NCBI GenBank assembly: GCA_021160185.1
Contig: JAGHDA010000034.1
Location: forward strand, 1 to 13,306
From: Verrucomicrobiota bacterium
GTDB lineage: Bacteria; Verrucomicrobiota; Verrucomicrobiia; Limisphaerales; CAZBKV01
DNA length: 13,306 nt
Reading direction: 5' to 3'
Positions 1-7,172 of the stretch are shown in pieces. A program made the position numbers and the translations under genes. Under the pieces are notes generated by a model, which saw nothing but the letters and a program-made list of their open reading frames with translations, did not search any database and had not been told where the DNA came from. Numbering within the stretch: the first letter of the stretch is position 1; each line of letters begins with the position of its first letter.

Positions 1-1086
1 AGCCCCTGGCATCTGGGCAAAAACCGCGTCCGACACGCCCTGCTCCAACGAGTGGCCGCTCGCCTTCATTGTCCCCTTGCCTACTGCAATCTGGTGGGGG
101 GCAACGATGAGTTGATCTTCGACGGGGCGAGCATGGTGTACGACGCGGAGGGGCGGCTGGTCGCTTCCGGAAAGCCGTTCGAGGAAGACTTGATCCTCGT
201 GGATCCCTGGAGCGCCTCGCCGATCGAGTCGACCGAGACGCCGGACGAGGAAAAGCTCTTCCGAGCCCTCACGCTGGGGCTTCGGGACTACCTGACCAAA
301 TGCGGATTCCGCTCGGTCGTGTTAGGGTTGAGCGGCGGCATCGACTCCGCCTTGACCGCTTGTATCGCGGCGGCCGCAGCGGGCGCGGAAAACGTCCTTG
401 GCGTCTCCCTGCCCTCCCGCTATTCCTCTCCAAGCAGTCTGGAAGACGCCCGGGACTTGGCAAAGAACCTGGGAATCCGCCACGAGGTCGTCCCCATCGA
501 ATCGGCGTTTCAGACGATGAAAGACCAACTGGCCCCGCTGTTTGCCGGACTTCCGGAAGACGTGACCGAGGAAAACATTCAGGCCCGCATCCGCGGCGTC
601 TACCTGATGGCCCTTTCCAACAAATTCGGCGCCCTCCTGTTGACCACCGGCAACAAAAGCGAAATGGCCGTGGGCTACTGCACCTTGTACGGCGACATGT
701 GCGGCGGCCTGGCGGTGATCGGCGACGTGCCCAAAACTTCCGTCTATCGCCTGGCTCGATGGATCAACCGGGAGAGGGAAGTCATCCCTTCTTCCACGCT
801 CACCAAGCCGCCCTCAGCTGAACTGCGTCCGGGCCAGAAGGACCAAGACACGCTGCCGCCCTACGAAACCCTGGACGCCATCCTGGACGCCTACGTAGTC
901 GAATGCCGGTCGGTCGAGGAAATCGTCCGGGCCGGATTCGATCCTCAGATTGTGCGAAGGGTGGTTCGCCTCATCGACGCGAGCGAATACAAACGTCGCC
1001 AGGCCGCGCCCGTCCTTAAGGTCGCCAGCAAGGCTTTCGGCATGGGCCGGCGCATCCCGATCGCCCAGCGATACCGTGAAGTCTGA
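1..1086 (+). CDS. nadE: Glutamine-dependent NAD+ synthetase, 3' part (5' end outside window)
   Basis: Makes NAD+ from nicotinic acid adenine dinucleotide, ATP and glutamine in the cytoplasm; last step of NAD biosynthesis. The reading frame is open from base 1, so the gene starts upstream. About 361 residues are visible. The first 60 or so are the end of the nitrilase-type glutaminase domain, with SPWHLGK and the conserved NLVGGNDELIFDG segment; its catalytic Cys must lie outside the window. The synthetase domain follows, with the ATP pyrophosphatase loop SGGIDS at 331-348, then TTGNKSE, the GYCTLYGDM stretch and PPSAELRPGQKDQD near the C terminus, all typical of NadE. The visible domain order shows the long, glutamine-using form rather than the short ammonia-only form. 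It ends in TGA 4 bases before the cpYpsA gene, so the two are probably co-transcribed. The first ATG-type codon in view is internal and is not the true start. Identification is very secure. Confidence 0.96.
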   Translation, partial: SPWHLGKNRVRHALLQRVAARLHCPLAYCNLVGGNDELIFDGASMVYDAEGRLVASGKPFEEDLILVDPWSASPIESTETPDEEKLFRALTLGLRDYLTKCGFRSVVLGLSGGIDSALTACIAAAAAGAENVLGVSLPSRYSSPSSLEDARDLAKNLGIRHEVVPIESAFQTMKDQLAPLFAGLPEDVTEENIQARIRGVYLMALSNKFGALLLTTGNKSEMAVGYCTLYGDMCGGLAVIGDVPKTSVYRLARWINREREVIPSSTLTKPPSAELRPGQKDQDTLPPYETLDAILDAYVVECRSVEEIVRAGFDPQIVRRVVRLIDASEYKRRQAAPVLKVASKAFGMGRRIPIAQRYREV

Positions 1087-1090
1087 TCTC

Positions 1091-1612
1091 ATGCTTCCCA
1101 TCCCTTTGCCGGAAGGGTTCCGGATCATCTCCGGCGGCCAGACCGGCGCGGACCGGGCCGCGTTGGACTGGGCGATCCGGCGCGGCGTCCCGCACGGCGG
1201 CTGGTGCCCGCGCGGGCGGCTTGCCGAAGAGGGGCCGATCCCGCCGCGCTACCGGCTCCGGGAAACGCCTCAGCCGCTTTACGAGGAGCGGACTGCCTGG
1301 AACGTGCGGGACGCGGACGCGACGGTCATTTTCTCCATCGCGCCTGAGCTGCGCGGCGGCTCGCTGCTGACGCGCGAGCTGGCTCGGCAAATGGGCAAGC
1401 CCTGGCTCCACCTCCCCGCGTCGCTGGGCGTGGAGGAGGCGGCCCGCCGCCTGGCTGAGTTCGTCCGAGCCTGCGGCGCGCGGACGTTGAACGCGGCCGG
1501 GCCGCGGGCCTCAAATGAACCGCAGATCGGGCGATTCGTCATCGCCGTCCTGGACCGCTGCTTCGGCGCCGACACCCTCCCGGTCGAAACTCAAGCTCAA
1601 TCCAGCGGGTAG
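1091..1612 (+). CDS. cpYpsA-family (SLOG superfamily) putative nucleotide-binding protein
   Basis: A 173-residue protein of the circularly permuted YpsA family (Pfam PF12694, earlier labelled putative molybdenum carrier). The N terminus has the glycine-rich signature RIISGGQTGADRAALDWA (residues 11-28), followed by GGWCPRGRLAEEGPIP, ERTAWNVRDADATVIFS and the GGS motif (89-91), then GKPWLHL. In SLOG-fold proteins such glycine-rich loops bind nucleotides or nucleotide-derived ligands. No enzymatic reaction is established for this family and none is claimed here. The start is the ATG 4 bases after the nadE stop; the open frame continues upstream, but only as a shadow of nadE. No clear ribosome binding site is visible, consistent with translational coupling to nadE. 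The last 16 bases overlap, tail-to-tail, the 3' end of the opposite-strand DUF885 gene. Family assignment is confident; function is unknown. Confidence 0.9.
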   Translation: MLPIPLPEGFRIISGGQTGADRAALDWAIRRGVPHGGWCPRGRLAEEGPIPPRYRLRETPQPLYEERTAWNVRDADATVIFSIAPELRGGSLLTRELARQMGKPWLHLPASLGVEEAARRLAEFVRACGARTLNAAGPRASNEPQIGRFVIAVLDRCFGADTLPVETQAQSSG

Positions 1613-3384
1613 AACCGCCAGGAGGGCTTCGTTTCCGGCGTCAGAGGCAGGCCCTCCAGCCGCGCGCGGATCAACTCGATCGGGATGGCGTTTTGCTGGA
1701 GCGTAGCGTCGTGGAAGGCGCGCTCGCTCATCCGCCCGCTCTGGACCAGTTCCTTGTGCAAGGCGCGAAGCTGAAGTCCGCCCAGCATGTAGGCCGCCTG
1801 GTAGAGCGGCGGGTAGAGCCCCTCAACCGAGCGCCGCACCTCCGCCCGCGCGTTGCGCGGCTCATGCCCCACGTGTGAAACCAGAAAATCGATCGCCTCC
1901 TGCTCGCTCATTCGGCCCAGGTGATACTTGAGCGAGAAGATGATCCGGGCGCACCGGTGGGTCCGCCAGAACAGCGCCCCCATCCGATCCTCGGGCGATT
2001 TCTGGAAGCCCAGATCCCAAAAGCGCATCTCCCAATGCAACGCCCAACCTTCCACATAGAAGGGGGTTTGAAAAAGCCGCCGATAAGGCCGATACCGCTG
2101 GGCCATAAAACCCTGCAAATGATGGCCGGGAATCAATTCGTGGAACACGGTGGCCCGGCAAAAATGCACATTGTTGCCGCGCAGGCTCATCTCCTTGTCG
2201 CGATGGGCCATCTGCTCCGTGGGAAAGGAGACGCTGATGGTTCGGCCCCCGGTGAAGTAGGGATTCACCTTCTGCTGCTCGGGCGACATCATCTCGATGC
2301 GCCAACTTTCCTTGGCCAGCGGGGGAACGGTGACCAGCTTGCGGCTTTCCACAAATTCGGTCGCCTCCTCCGCCAGCTTGCGGATCAGCTCCGGCTGTTT
2401 TCCGGGAGCCGCGTGATTTTCCTTCACCCGGCGCAGCGCCTCCCGCCAATCCTTGCAACCCATCTCCGCGGCGGCCTTTCGCATCTGGGCCTCGCACCAG
2501 GCCATTTCCTTTTCGCCGATCCGGACGAGCTCCTCGGGGGTGTATGCGATCCACTCCCGACGCAACGCCCGGACCAGCGCCTCGCGCCCGATCGGGTCGC
2601 CGATCACCGGCGGCTCGGCGCCTTCGCGGAAACCGGCCAGGCGTTCCCGTAGGAACCGAGCCTGTTTTTCCAACTGAGCGTCCAGTTCCCGGTAAGGAAC
2701 GCGGACCCACCAACTGAACATTGGATCGTAGCCGTCCCGGAACCTGAACCAGCTTCTCAAATAGCGGCGAAGCTGATCGATCCGCCGCGCCGCCCGATTC
2801 GCCGCCACGGGCGAAGCGATCTCGGCCGGCTTGGCTTTCTTGAGCCGGGCGTTCAGCCGCTCGCGGGCGCTCTCCAGTTCCCGCGCCAGCCGGTCGAGCA
2901 GATTCGCCGCCGCCTGGGGTTCGATCCACTTTTTCAGCCGCCGCCGCTGTTCCAGCTCGGCGATTTCGCGCTGCCCCGGAATCAACCGGTCAATCTCCGC
3001 CAACTTCCGCTCCCGCTCTTCCAAAGCGTCCAGCTCGCCTTCCAGCTCGTTCCGGAACAGAAGCCAATCCACCTTGCCGTCCGGGCCGAGGCGGTCGAAC
3101 GGGGCGGCTTTTAAGCGCTCCATCCAGCTCTGGAGGAAGCGGCGCGTTCGCGCGGTCGTTTCTTCGGCGCCCTCCACGCCGTAGACATGGCGGAGGCTTT
3201 CCCGGTCCGCCTGGAACTGCTCGATCTGCGCGCGCAAGGAGCGCTGTGCGGCTCCGACGCAAACGCTTGCCCCCAGGAAAAACATCAAAGCGAGGAAGCA
3301 GATCGCCCTCCCCTTCCCGGCCGCCGCCCGGCCGCAAGCATTGCCTTCTCTGAAACCGATTAAGAACTCGCTGCGTTTTTGCAT
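1597..3384 (-). CDS. Exported DUF885-family metallopeptidase-like protein
   Basis: A 595-residue protein of the DUF885 family (PF05960), thought from its motifs to be zinc peptidases; substrate unknown. The N terminus has a basic stretch and a hydrophobic core (about residues 28-45, ICFLALMFFLGASVCVGAA), which looks like a signal peptide, so the protein probably acts outside the inner membrane. The middle (50-250) is rich in charged helices. The putative metal site is HELIPGHH (415-422), followed about 25 residues later by EGWALHWE (445-452), the usual DUF885 spacing; H415, E416, H421 and E445 are candidate ligand or catalytic residues. The ATG at 3384 gives an n-region of nearly 30 residues, rather long; I see no better start, and only a weak GAAG lies upstream. 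The gene is divergent from the spermidine-synthase-like gene and convergent with cpYpsA. Lipoprotein anchoring is not supported, because no lipobox is obvious. Confidence 0.88.
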   Translation of the reverse strand: MQKRSEFLIGFREGNACGRAAAGKGRAICFLALMFFLGASVCVGAAQRSLRAQIEQFQADRESLRHVYGVEGAEETTARTRRFLQSWMERLKAAPFDRLGPDGKVDWLLFRNELEGELDALEERERKLAEIDRLIPGQREIAELEQRRRLKKWIEPQAAANLLDRLARELESARERLNARLKKAKPAEIASPVAANRAARRIDQLRRYLRSWFRFRDGYDPMFSWWVRVPYRELDAQLEKQARFLRERLAGFREGAEPPVIGDPIGREALVRALRREWIAYTPEELVRIGEKEMAWCEAQMRKAAAEMGCKDWREALRRVKENHAAPGKQPELIRKLAEEATEFVESRKLVTVPPLAKESWRIEMMSPEQQKVNPYFTGGRTISVSFPTEQMAHRDKEMSLRGNNVHFCRATVFHELIPGHHLQGFMAQRYRPYRRLFQTPFYVEGWALHWEMRFWDLGFQKSPEDRMGALFWRTHRCARIIFSLKYHLGRMSEQEAIDFLVSHVGHEPRNARAEVRRSVEGLYPPLYQAAYMLGGLQLRALHKELVQSGRMSERAFHDATLQQNAIPIELIRARLEGLPLTPETKPSWRFYPLD

Positions 3385-3507
3385 GCTTCAGATTGGCTTG
3401 CGCCGCCAAAGCCCGTCAACCCTCGGGGAAAGCCCGTCCCTTTTCCCGTATCGGGGAGGCGTTGGAAAAAAGTTCCCTCTGCCGGGCGAGGCGGATACAA
3501 GAAGCGC
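3385..3507. promoter_or_regulatory. Divergent intergenic region between DUF885 gene and spermidine-synthase-like gene
   Basis: These 123 bases separate two divergently transcribed genes and must hold the promoters of both. I see no strong sigma70 box pair. On the - strand a TTGACG about 31 bases before the DUF885 ATG could be a -35 element, but no good -10 follows. The region contains a 10-base direct repeat (listed separately) and a short dyad CCCG-TAT-CGGG at 3445-3455. An upstream ATG at 3379 is in frame with the rightward gene. Using it would overlap the DUF885 start by 6 bases and leave no promoter space, and the 43 added residues look non-coding. Confidence 0.5.
3408..3438. repeat. Perfect 10-base direct repeat, 21-base period (candidate operator)
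   Basis: AAAGCCCGTC occurs at 3408-3417 and again at 3429-3438. The start-to-start distance is 21 bases, close to two turns of B-DNA, so both copies face the same side. The flanks are not alike, so the repeat is limited to these 10 bases. Position between divergent promoters suggests binding of a dimeric or paired regulator. The regulator is unknown and a chance repeat cannot be excluded. Confidence 0.4.
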
Positions 3508-5094
3508 GTGGAAAAACGAAGCAATGAGCGCGCGGATTCTCAAGCGGCGGCGGAGTTGAGCCCCGCCTTGCGGCGATATCTGTATGTGACCGTGCTGGCG
3601 GCGGGAGCGGCGGTCATGATAGTCGAGATTCTGGGCGCGAAGCTTTTGGCCCCCTATTTCGGCAGCTCGCATTTTGTCTGGACCGCTCAAATCGCCGTTA
3701 CGCTCCTGGCCCTGGCGGCGGGATATGCGGTCGGCGGAGGGCTGGCGGACGCCTCGCGGCATCCGGACCCGCTGTTCGCCGTCCTGCTGGGGGCGGCCTT
3801 CTGGCTGGCGCTGGACGCTCTCATTTGCGAGCCGGTGGCTTTTGCATGCTTGAAATTGCGGCTCGCCATGGGTTCGCTGCTCGCCGCCCTGATCCTGTTC
3901 TTCCTCCCGCTGGCGAGCATGGCCACGGTGGGGCCGTTTGTGGTGAAGCTGATCACCACGCGCCTCAAAGGCGTGGGGGCGAACGTGGGGAAAATCACTG
4001 CGCTCGGCACACTGGGCAGCGTAGGCGGCACGCTGCTGATCGGTTACGCCCTGCTTCCCCGCATGAGCAACACCGCTGTTCTGCTTCTTACCGCCGCGGC
4101 GCTGGCGGCGATGGGGCTGGGCTACTTCGTGGCCTGGCGGCCCGCGCGCATCGGCCCCGGCGCGGCCACCGTGCTGACCGGCGGACTGCTTGGCTTTCTT
4201 GCCGCGCATCATCCGCCGCTCCGCCCGCCGGAGGGATTTGTGGAGCGCTTCCGGCGCAACTCCAACTTCGGGCTCATCCAGGTAATCGACACGACCGACG
4301 GCCGGCTCCGCTATTACCTGAACGACCTGCTGACTCAAAACTCGTGGGACCCCAAATCCCGCCGAAGCATGTCAATGTTCACCTACATGCTTCACGAACT
4401 GGCGCGGATCCACTGTCCGAACCTCCGGCGCGCGCTCTGCGTCGGCTTGGGCGTGGGCATCGTTCCGGGCCGGCTCGCCGCTGAGGGCGTTCAGGTGGAC
4501 GTGGTGGAAATCAACCCGGCCATCGTTCCGGTGGCGGAGAAATACTTCGGTTTCGACCCCTCGCGAGTGCGCCTGCATTTCGGCGACGGCCGCTACTACC
4601 TGGCGACCTCCAAGGAAAGCTACGACGCCATCATCCTGGACGCCTTCCTCGGCGAATCGCCGCCCGCCCACTTGATGACGCGGGAAGCGTTCGAAGAGAT
4701 GCGCCGTTTGCTGCGGCCCAAGGGCGTGCTTGTGATGAACAGCTTCGGCGAGCTGACTCCGGGCAAGGACTTTCTGACCGCCTCGTTGCACCGAACGCTG
4801 AAGACCGTCTTCCCCACGGCGCAGATGCACACCAGCGGAAATGGAAACGTCTTTTTCGTGGCTACAGCGGCCAAAGAGCTCAAGCCGTATCGAGCCATCG
4901 ACTATGGGCAAATACCTTTCAGCCTGCAGGAGGAAGTCAGGGTAGCCGCCGTTCCTTCGACGCCGCCCGCGCCCGACCACGGGATGGTTCTGACCGACGA
5001 TTACAATCCGGCCGATTACTACGACGCCGAAAACCGGGAAGAGCTGCGCCGGCGCTTGGCTCTCAGCTTTCGGCCGGGGGAAGCGTCGCTCTGA
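3508..5094 (+). CDS. Membrane-anchored spermidine-synthase-like protein (fused membrane/methyltransferase-fold)
   Basis: A 528-residue protein of the fused transporter-like/spermidine synthase type. Residues 24-235 hold about six to seven hydrophobic segments, starting with a conserved-looking VEILGAKLLAPYFGSSHFVW (39-58) and then a GGGLAD loop. The C-terminal half (about 250-515) is a Rossmann methyltransferase fold: CVGLGVGIVPG (311-321, cofactor loop), VEIN (333-336, acidic residue for the ribose), FGDGRYYL (358-365), YDAIILDAF (372-380, with the Asp usually catalytic in aminopropyltransferases) and LTDDYNP near the end, typical of the fused family. True polyamine synthesis is doubtful: these fusions are functionally ill-defined, and no speD is nearby. 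I chose GTG 3508, preceded by a weak AAGAAG; the ATG at 3379 would add a proline-rich, non-coding-looking stretch. The gene ends 15 bases before the converging fmt 3' end. Confidence 0.82.
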   Translation: MEKRSNERADSQAAAELSPALRRYLYVTVLAAGAAVMIVEILGAKLLAPYFGSSHFVWTAQIAVTLLALAAGYAVGGGLADASRHPDPLFAVLLGAAFWLALDALICEPVAFACLKLRLAMGSLLAALILFFLPLASMATVGPFVVKLITTRLKGVGANVGKITALGTLGSVGGTLLIGYALLPRMSNTAVLLLTAAALAAMGLGYFVAWRPARIGPGAATVLTGGLLGFLAAHHPPLRPPEGFVERFRRNSNFGLIQVIDTTDGRLRYYLNDLLTQNSWDPKSRRSMSMFTYMLHELARIHCPNLRRALCVGLGVGIVPGRLAAEGVQVDVVEINPAIVPVAEKYFGFDPSRVRLHFGDGRYYLATSKESYDAIILDAFLGESPPAHLMTREAFEEMRRLLRPKGVLVMNSFGELTPGKDFLTASLHRTLKTVFPTAQMHTSGNGNVFFVATAAKELKPYRAIDYGQIPFSLQEEVRVAAVPSTPPAPDHGMVLTDDYNPADYYDAENREELRRRLALSFRPGEASL

Positions 5095-5109
5095 CTTGCC
5101 GGAGCGGGC

Positions 5110-6075
5110 CTATGCCCCCGCGCCCAAGCGCGTTCCGGGGGGAAGCGGAGAGCCTGCCAGAAATTCCCGCGCGCGCATCCGGCGGCTGCCTTCTCTCTGA
5201 ACCTCCAACAGGCGCAGCGCGCCTTCGCCGCATGCCACGTCGATTCCCTCCGAACCTGCCGCGAGAACCTCGCCGGGCAGGCCCGCGTCCGCGGTCAGCG
5301 GCAGCGGCTCCGCCTTCCAGATCTTGAGCAACGGCCGTTCCGGAAAAGGAAGAAACGTGTGCGCTCCGGGCCAAGGGGTCATGGCCCGAACCCGACGCCA
5401 CGCCCGCTCGGCCGGTTCGCTCCAATCCATTCGCCCCTCCTCGCGTTTGATCTTCGGAGCGTAGGAAGCCCCTTCTTCCGGTTGAGGCCGCGGCTTCAGC
5501 TTGCCGGTCACGTAAGGCTCGATCGTTTGCGCCAACAGCTCCGCTCCCATTGCCGCCAACCGGTCGTGCAAAGAGCGGGCGTCGTCCTCGGGTGAAATCG
5601 GCGTTTCCGCCTGGGAAAGGATGGCTCCGGTGTCGAGCCCTTCGTCCACTTGCATGATGGTCACGCCGGTGACGCGGTCTCCTTCGAGGATGGCTCGCTG
5701 GATTGGAGCCGCCCCGCGATGCCGCGGCAGAAGAGAGGCGTGAATGTTAAGGCAGCCGCACCGAGGAATCGCCAGGAGCGCAGCCGGCAGGATCTGGCCG
5801 TAAGCGGCTGCCACGATCAGGTCGGGCTTCACCCGCTCCAGCTCTTCCAAAAAGCGGGAATCCCGGCATTTTTCGGGCTGAAGCACAGGAACGCCGCGCG
5901 CCGTCGCCAGGCTCTTGACCGGCGTGGGCAGCAAAGCCAAGCCGCGACCGCGCGGCCGATCCGGCTGGGTGACAACCGCCGCCGGCCGCCATTCCGGGAT
6001 ACGGATCAGTCGCTCCAACGCCGGGCAGGCGAACTCGGCCGACCCCATGAAAACGAGTCTGAGCCGAGGTTTCAT
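5110..6075 (-). CDS. fmt: Methionyl-tRNA formyltransferase
   Basis: Transfers a formyl group from 10-formyltetrahydrofolate to Met on initiator tRNA, in the cytoplasm, enabling bacterial translation initiation. The 321-residue product has the usual length. It shows FMGSAEFACPAL at residues 9-20, the folate-binding and catalytic block NIHASLLPRHRGAAPIQRA (110-128; N110 and H112 catalytic), and VDEGLDTGAI, where D148 is the third catalytic residue. The C-terminal tRNA-binding domain (about 210-315) starts at YAPKIKREEGRMDW. The ATG start gives the standard N terminus; no Shine-Dalgarno sequence is visible before it. It is the last gene of the - strand cofactor operon, 33 bases after the uncharacterised membrane protein. 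Peptide deformylase, a frequent fmt partner, is not in the window. Confidence 0.97.
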   Translation of the reverse strand: MKPRLRLVFMGSAEFACPALERLIRIPEWRPAAVVTQPDRPRGRGLALLPTPVKSLATARGVPVLQPEKCRDSRFLEELERVKPDLIVAAAYGQILPAALLAIPRCGCLNIHASLLPRHRGAAPIQRAILEGDRVTGVTIMQVDEGLDTGAILSQAETPISPEDDARSLHDRLAAMGAELLAQTIEPYVTGKLKPRPQPEEGASYAPKIKREEGRMDWSEPAERAWRRVRAMTPWPGAHTFLPFPERPLLKIWKAEPLPLTADAGLPGEVLAAGSEGIDVACGEGALRLLEVQREGSRRMRAREFLAGSPLPPGTRLGAGA

Positions 6076-6108
6076 AGGCCGCGGGGCGGTCTTGCTCTGG
6101 ACAAGGAA

Positions 6109-7110
6109 TTATTTTCTCCCTTTTTCGTCCTTGGGACGCAGGATGATTTGGGCGATCTCGCCGAGCCGAATGCGAACTTCCTGAGCTCCCCCGCCGATCG
6201 GTTGGACAAACATATCCGTGCCCGTCATGCGCGTCACCCGCTGGGTGGCGACTTCCTTCTTGGGGGTCTTGATCACCAGAACCAGATCCCTCACGTCAGG
6301 CCCGGGCACCACCCGGAAAAACCCGGAAAAAGTCGTCTCGATAAATCGCCGGTCGAAGGTGAACTCGCTGCGGTCGTAAACCCTGGGTTCCAGTTTTCCG
6401 GCCGCTTTGCCTGTCTGGGAAGAGCGGGCCATGCGGAGGCCGCTGCCCGCCGCGGTGGGAATCTTCTTGGAGGTGGCCGCGGCGGCGCTGCCTGCAGCCG
6501 CCGCTTCCGGCGCAGGGGCGCTCGGCGCAGGGGCTTCCCGTTCCGCCGAGGGGGAAGCCAAAAACACGATCGGCCCTACCACGGGCAATAGCGCGGAGAG
6601 GGCGCATACAGCGCCAGCCGGTCGCTCCCGATAGATTGCTATTTCGTAGCCCGCCAACAGATTGCCCAGATACAGCAAGCCGAGCATAAACAGTCCGATC
6701 GGCGCGCTGAACAGGCTGAACAGGCTCGCCCGCCGGGGCAAGTTCACCTTGGGAACCTCCTTCACCACGATCTTCTTGGGCTTGGGACGGACTTCCGGAG
6801 GCAGCTCGATGAACGGCTCCGCATAAGGCTTAAGCTTCGAATCCTGGGCCATTTTTTTCAGAGAAGCCTGGTCGAATTTGCTCCAGGAGACGCGGTCTGA
6901 AAATCCTCCCGAATCGAGTCGGAACACCACCCCCTGCTCGTCGAAAGCCGAGACGGTTCCCCAGATGTGAGTCCCGTCCATCAGGCGGTATTCCTCGGCC
7001 CGCGCCGCGCCTGCCAGGCCCCAAGCCATAATCAGCAGAAACAATCCTATCCGTCCGATGCGCCTCATCGTCCGACTCATAGCAAAAACCGCTTCTCTTC
7101 GAAAAGCCAT
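6109..7110 (-). CDS. Uncharacterised exported protein with two membrane segments
   Basis: I cannot name a family; it resembles unnamed proteins I associate with Verrucomicrobiota. With the ATG at 7110 it has 333 residues: a basic, hydrophobic signal peptide ending AARA (about 1-38); a short beta-rich segment (about 40-76) with DGTHIWGTVSAFDEQGVVFR, like small barrel (SH3/Sm-like) folds; a charged Pro/Lys linker (100-125); two hydrophobic segments (about 134-155 and 166-186); an Ala/Pro-rich low-complexity stretch (188-213); and a second beta-rich domain (about 246-326). Both soluble parts probably face the periplasm or the same side of a membrane. Starts at 7080 (MSRTMRR) or 7068 would give a more usual 24-28 residue signal peptide; 7110 has AGAGGA just upstream, though very close. 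It lies 62 bases after queG and 33 before fmt, so it is probably co-transcribed. No catalytic motif is visible. Confidence 0.75.
   Translation of the reverse strand: MAFRREAVFAMSRTMRRIGRIGLFLLIMAWGLAGAARAEEYRLMDGTHIWGTVSAFDEQGVVFRLDSGGFSDRVSWSKFDQASLKKMAQDSKLKPYAEPFIELPPEVRPKPKKIVVKEVPKVNLPRRASLFSLFSAPIGLFMLGLLYLGNLLAGYEIAIYRERPAGAVCALSALLPVVGPIVFLASPSAEREAPAPSAPAPEAAAAGSAAAATSKKIPTAAGSGLRMARSSQTGKAAGKLEPRVYDRSEFTFDRRFIETTFSGFFRVVPGPDVRDLVLVIKTPKKEVATQRVTRMTGTDMFVQPIGGGAQEVRIRLGEIAQIILRPKDEKGRK
6311..6330. repeat. 10-base perfect tandem repeat inside the uncharacterised gene
   Basis: ACCCGGAAAA occurs twice head-to-tail on the + strand, inside the coding sequence of the unknown membrane protein (codons about 261-267). 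The unit is not a multiple of three, so gain or loss of one copy would shift the frame and remove the C-terminal domain. With only two units, high slippage rates are not expected. Confidence 0.6.
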
Positions 7111-7172
7111 TTTCCTCTTTCGCAAGCTTCGCGCCGATCCGCGCCGGCCGATCCCCTTCGCCCGGAGAACGT

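Noticed and set aside
1862..2929. 355-codon open frame on the - strand inside the DUF885 gene
   Set aside because: It is an alternative frame of the same strand within a gene whose HELIPGHH and EGWAL motifs fix the real frame; its Gly/Arg-rich product is typical of a GC-rich shadow.
3385..3420. TTGACG as the -35 box of the DUF885 promoter
   Set aside because: The -35 match is good, but no acceptable -10 sits 16-18 bases downstream, so I did not list it as a promoter.
3379..3507. N-terminal extension of the spermidine-synthase-like protein from the ATG at 3379
   Set aside because: It would overlap the DUF885 start, remove all promoter space and add 43 residues that look untranslated; GTG 3508 is preferred, though not proven.
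3388..4338. 316-codon open frame on the - strand opposite the spermidine-synthase-like gene
   Set aside because: It lies antisense to clear membrane-segment coding sequence, is rich in Arg, Gln and Gly without any recognisable motif, and would cover the divergent promoter region. Long antisense frames are common in GC-rich DNA.
5095..5125. GGGC-CTAT-GCCC hairpin at the convergent end of the spermidine-synthase-like gene and fmt as a bidirectional terminator
   Set aside because: The stem is only 4 pairs, there is no T-tract on either side, and it overlaps the fmt stop.
5650..6591. 313-codon open frame on the + strand opposite fmt and the unknown gene
   Set aside because: It spans the junction of two supported - strand genes, including all of the conserved fmt active-site block, and shows no motif of its own.
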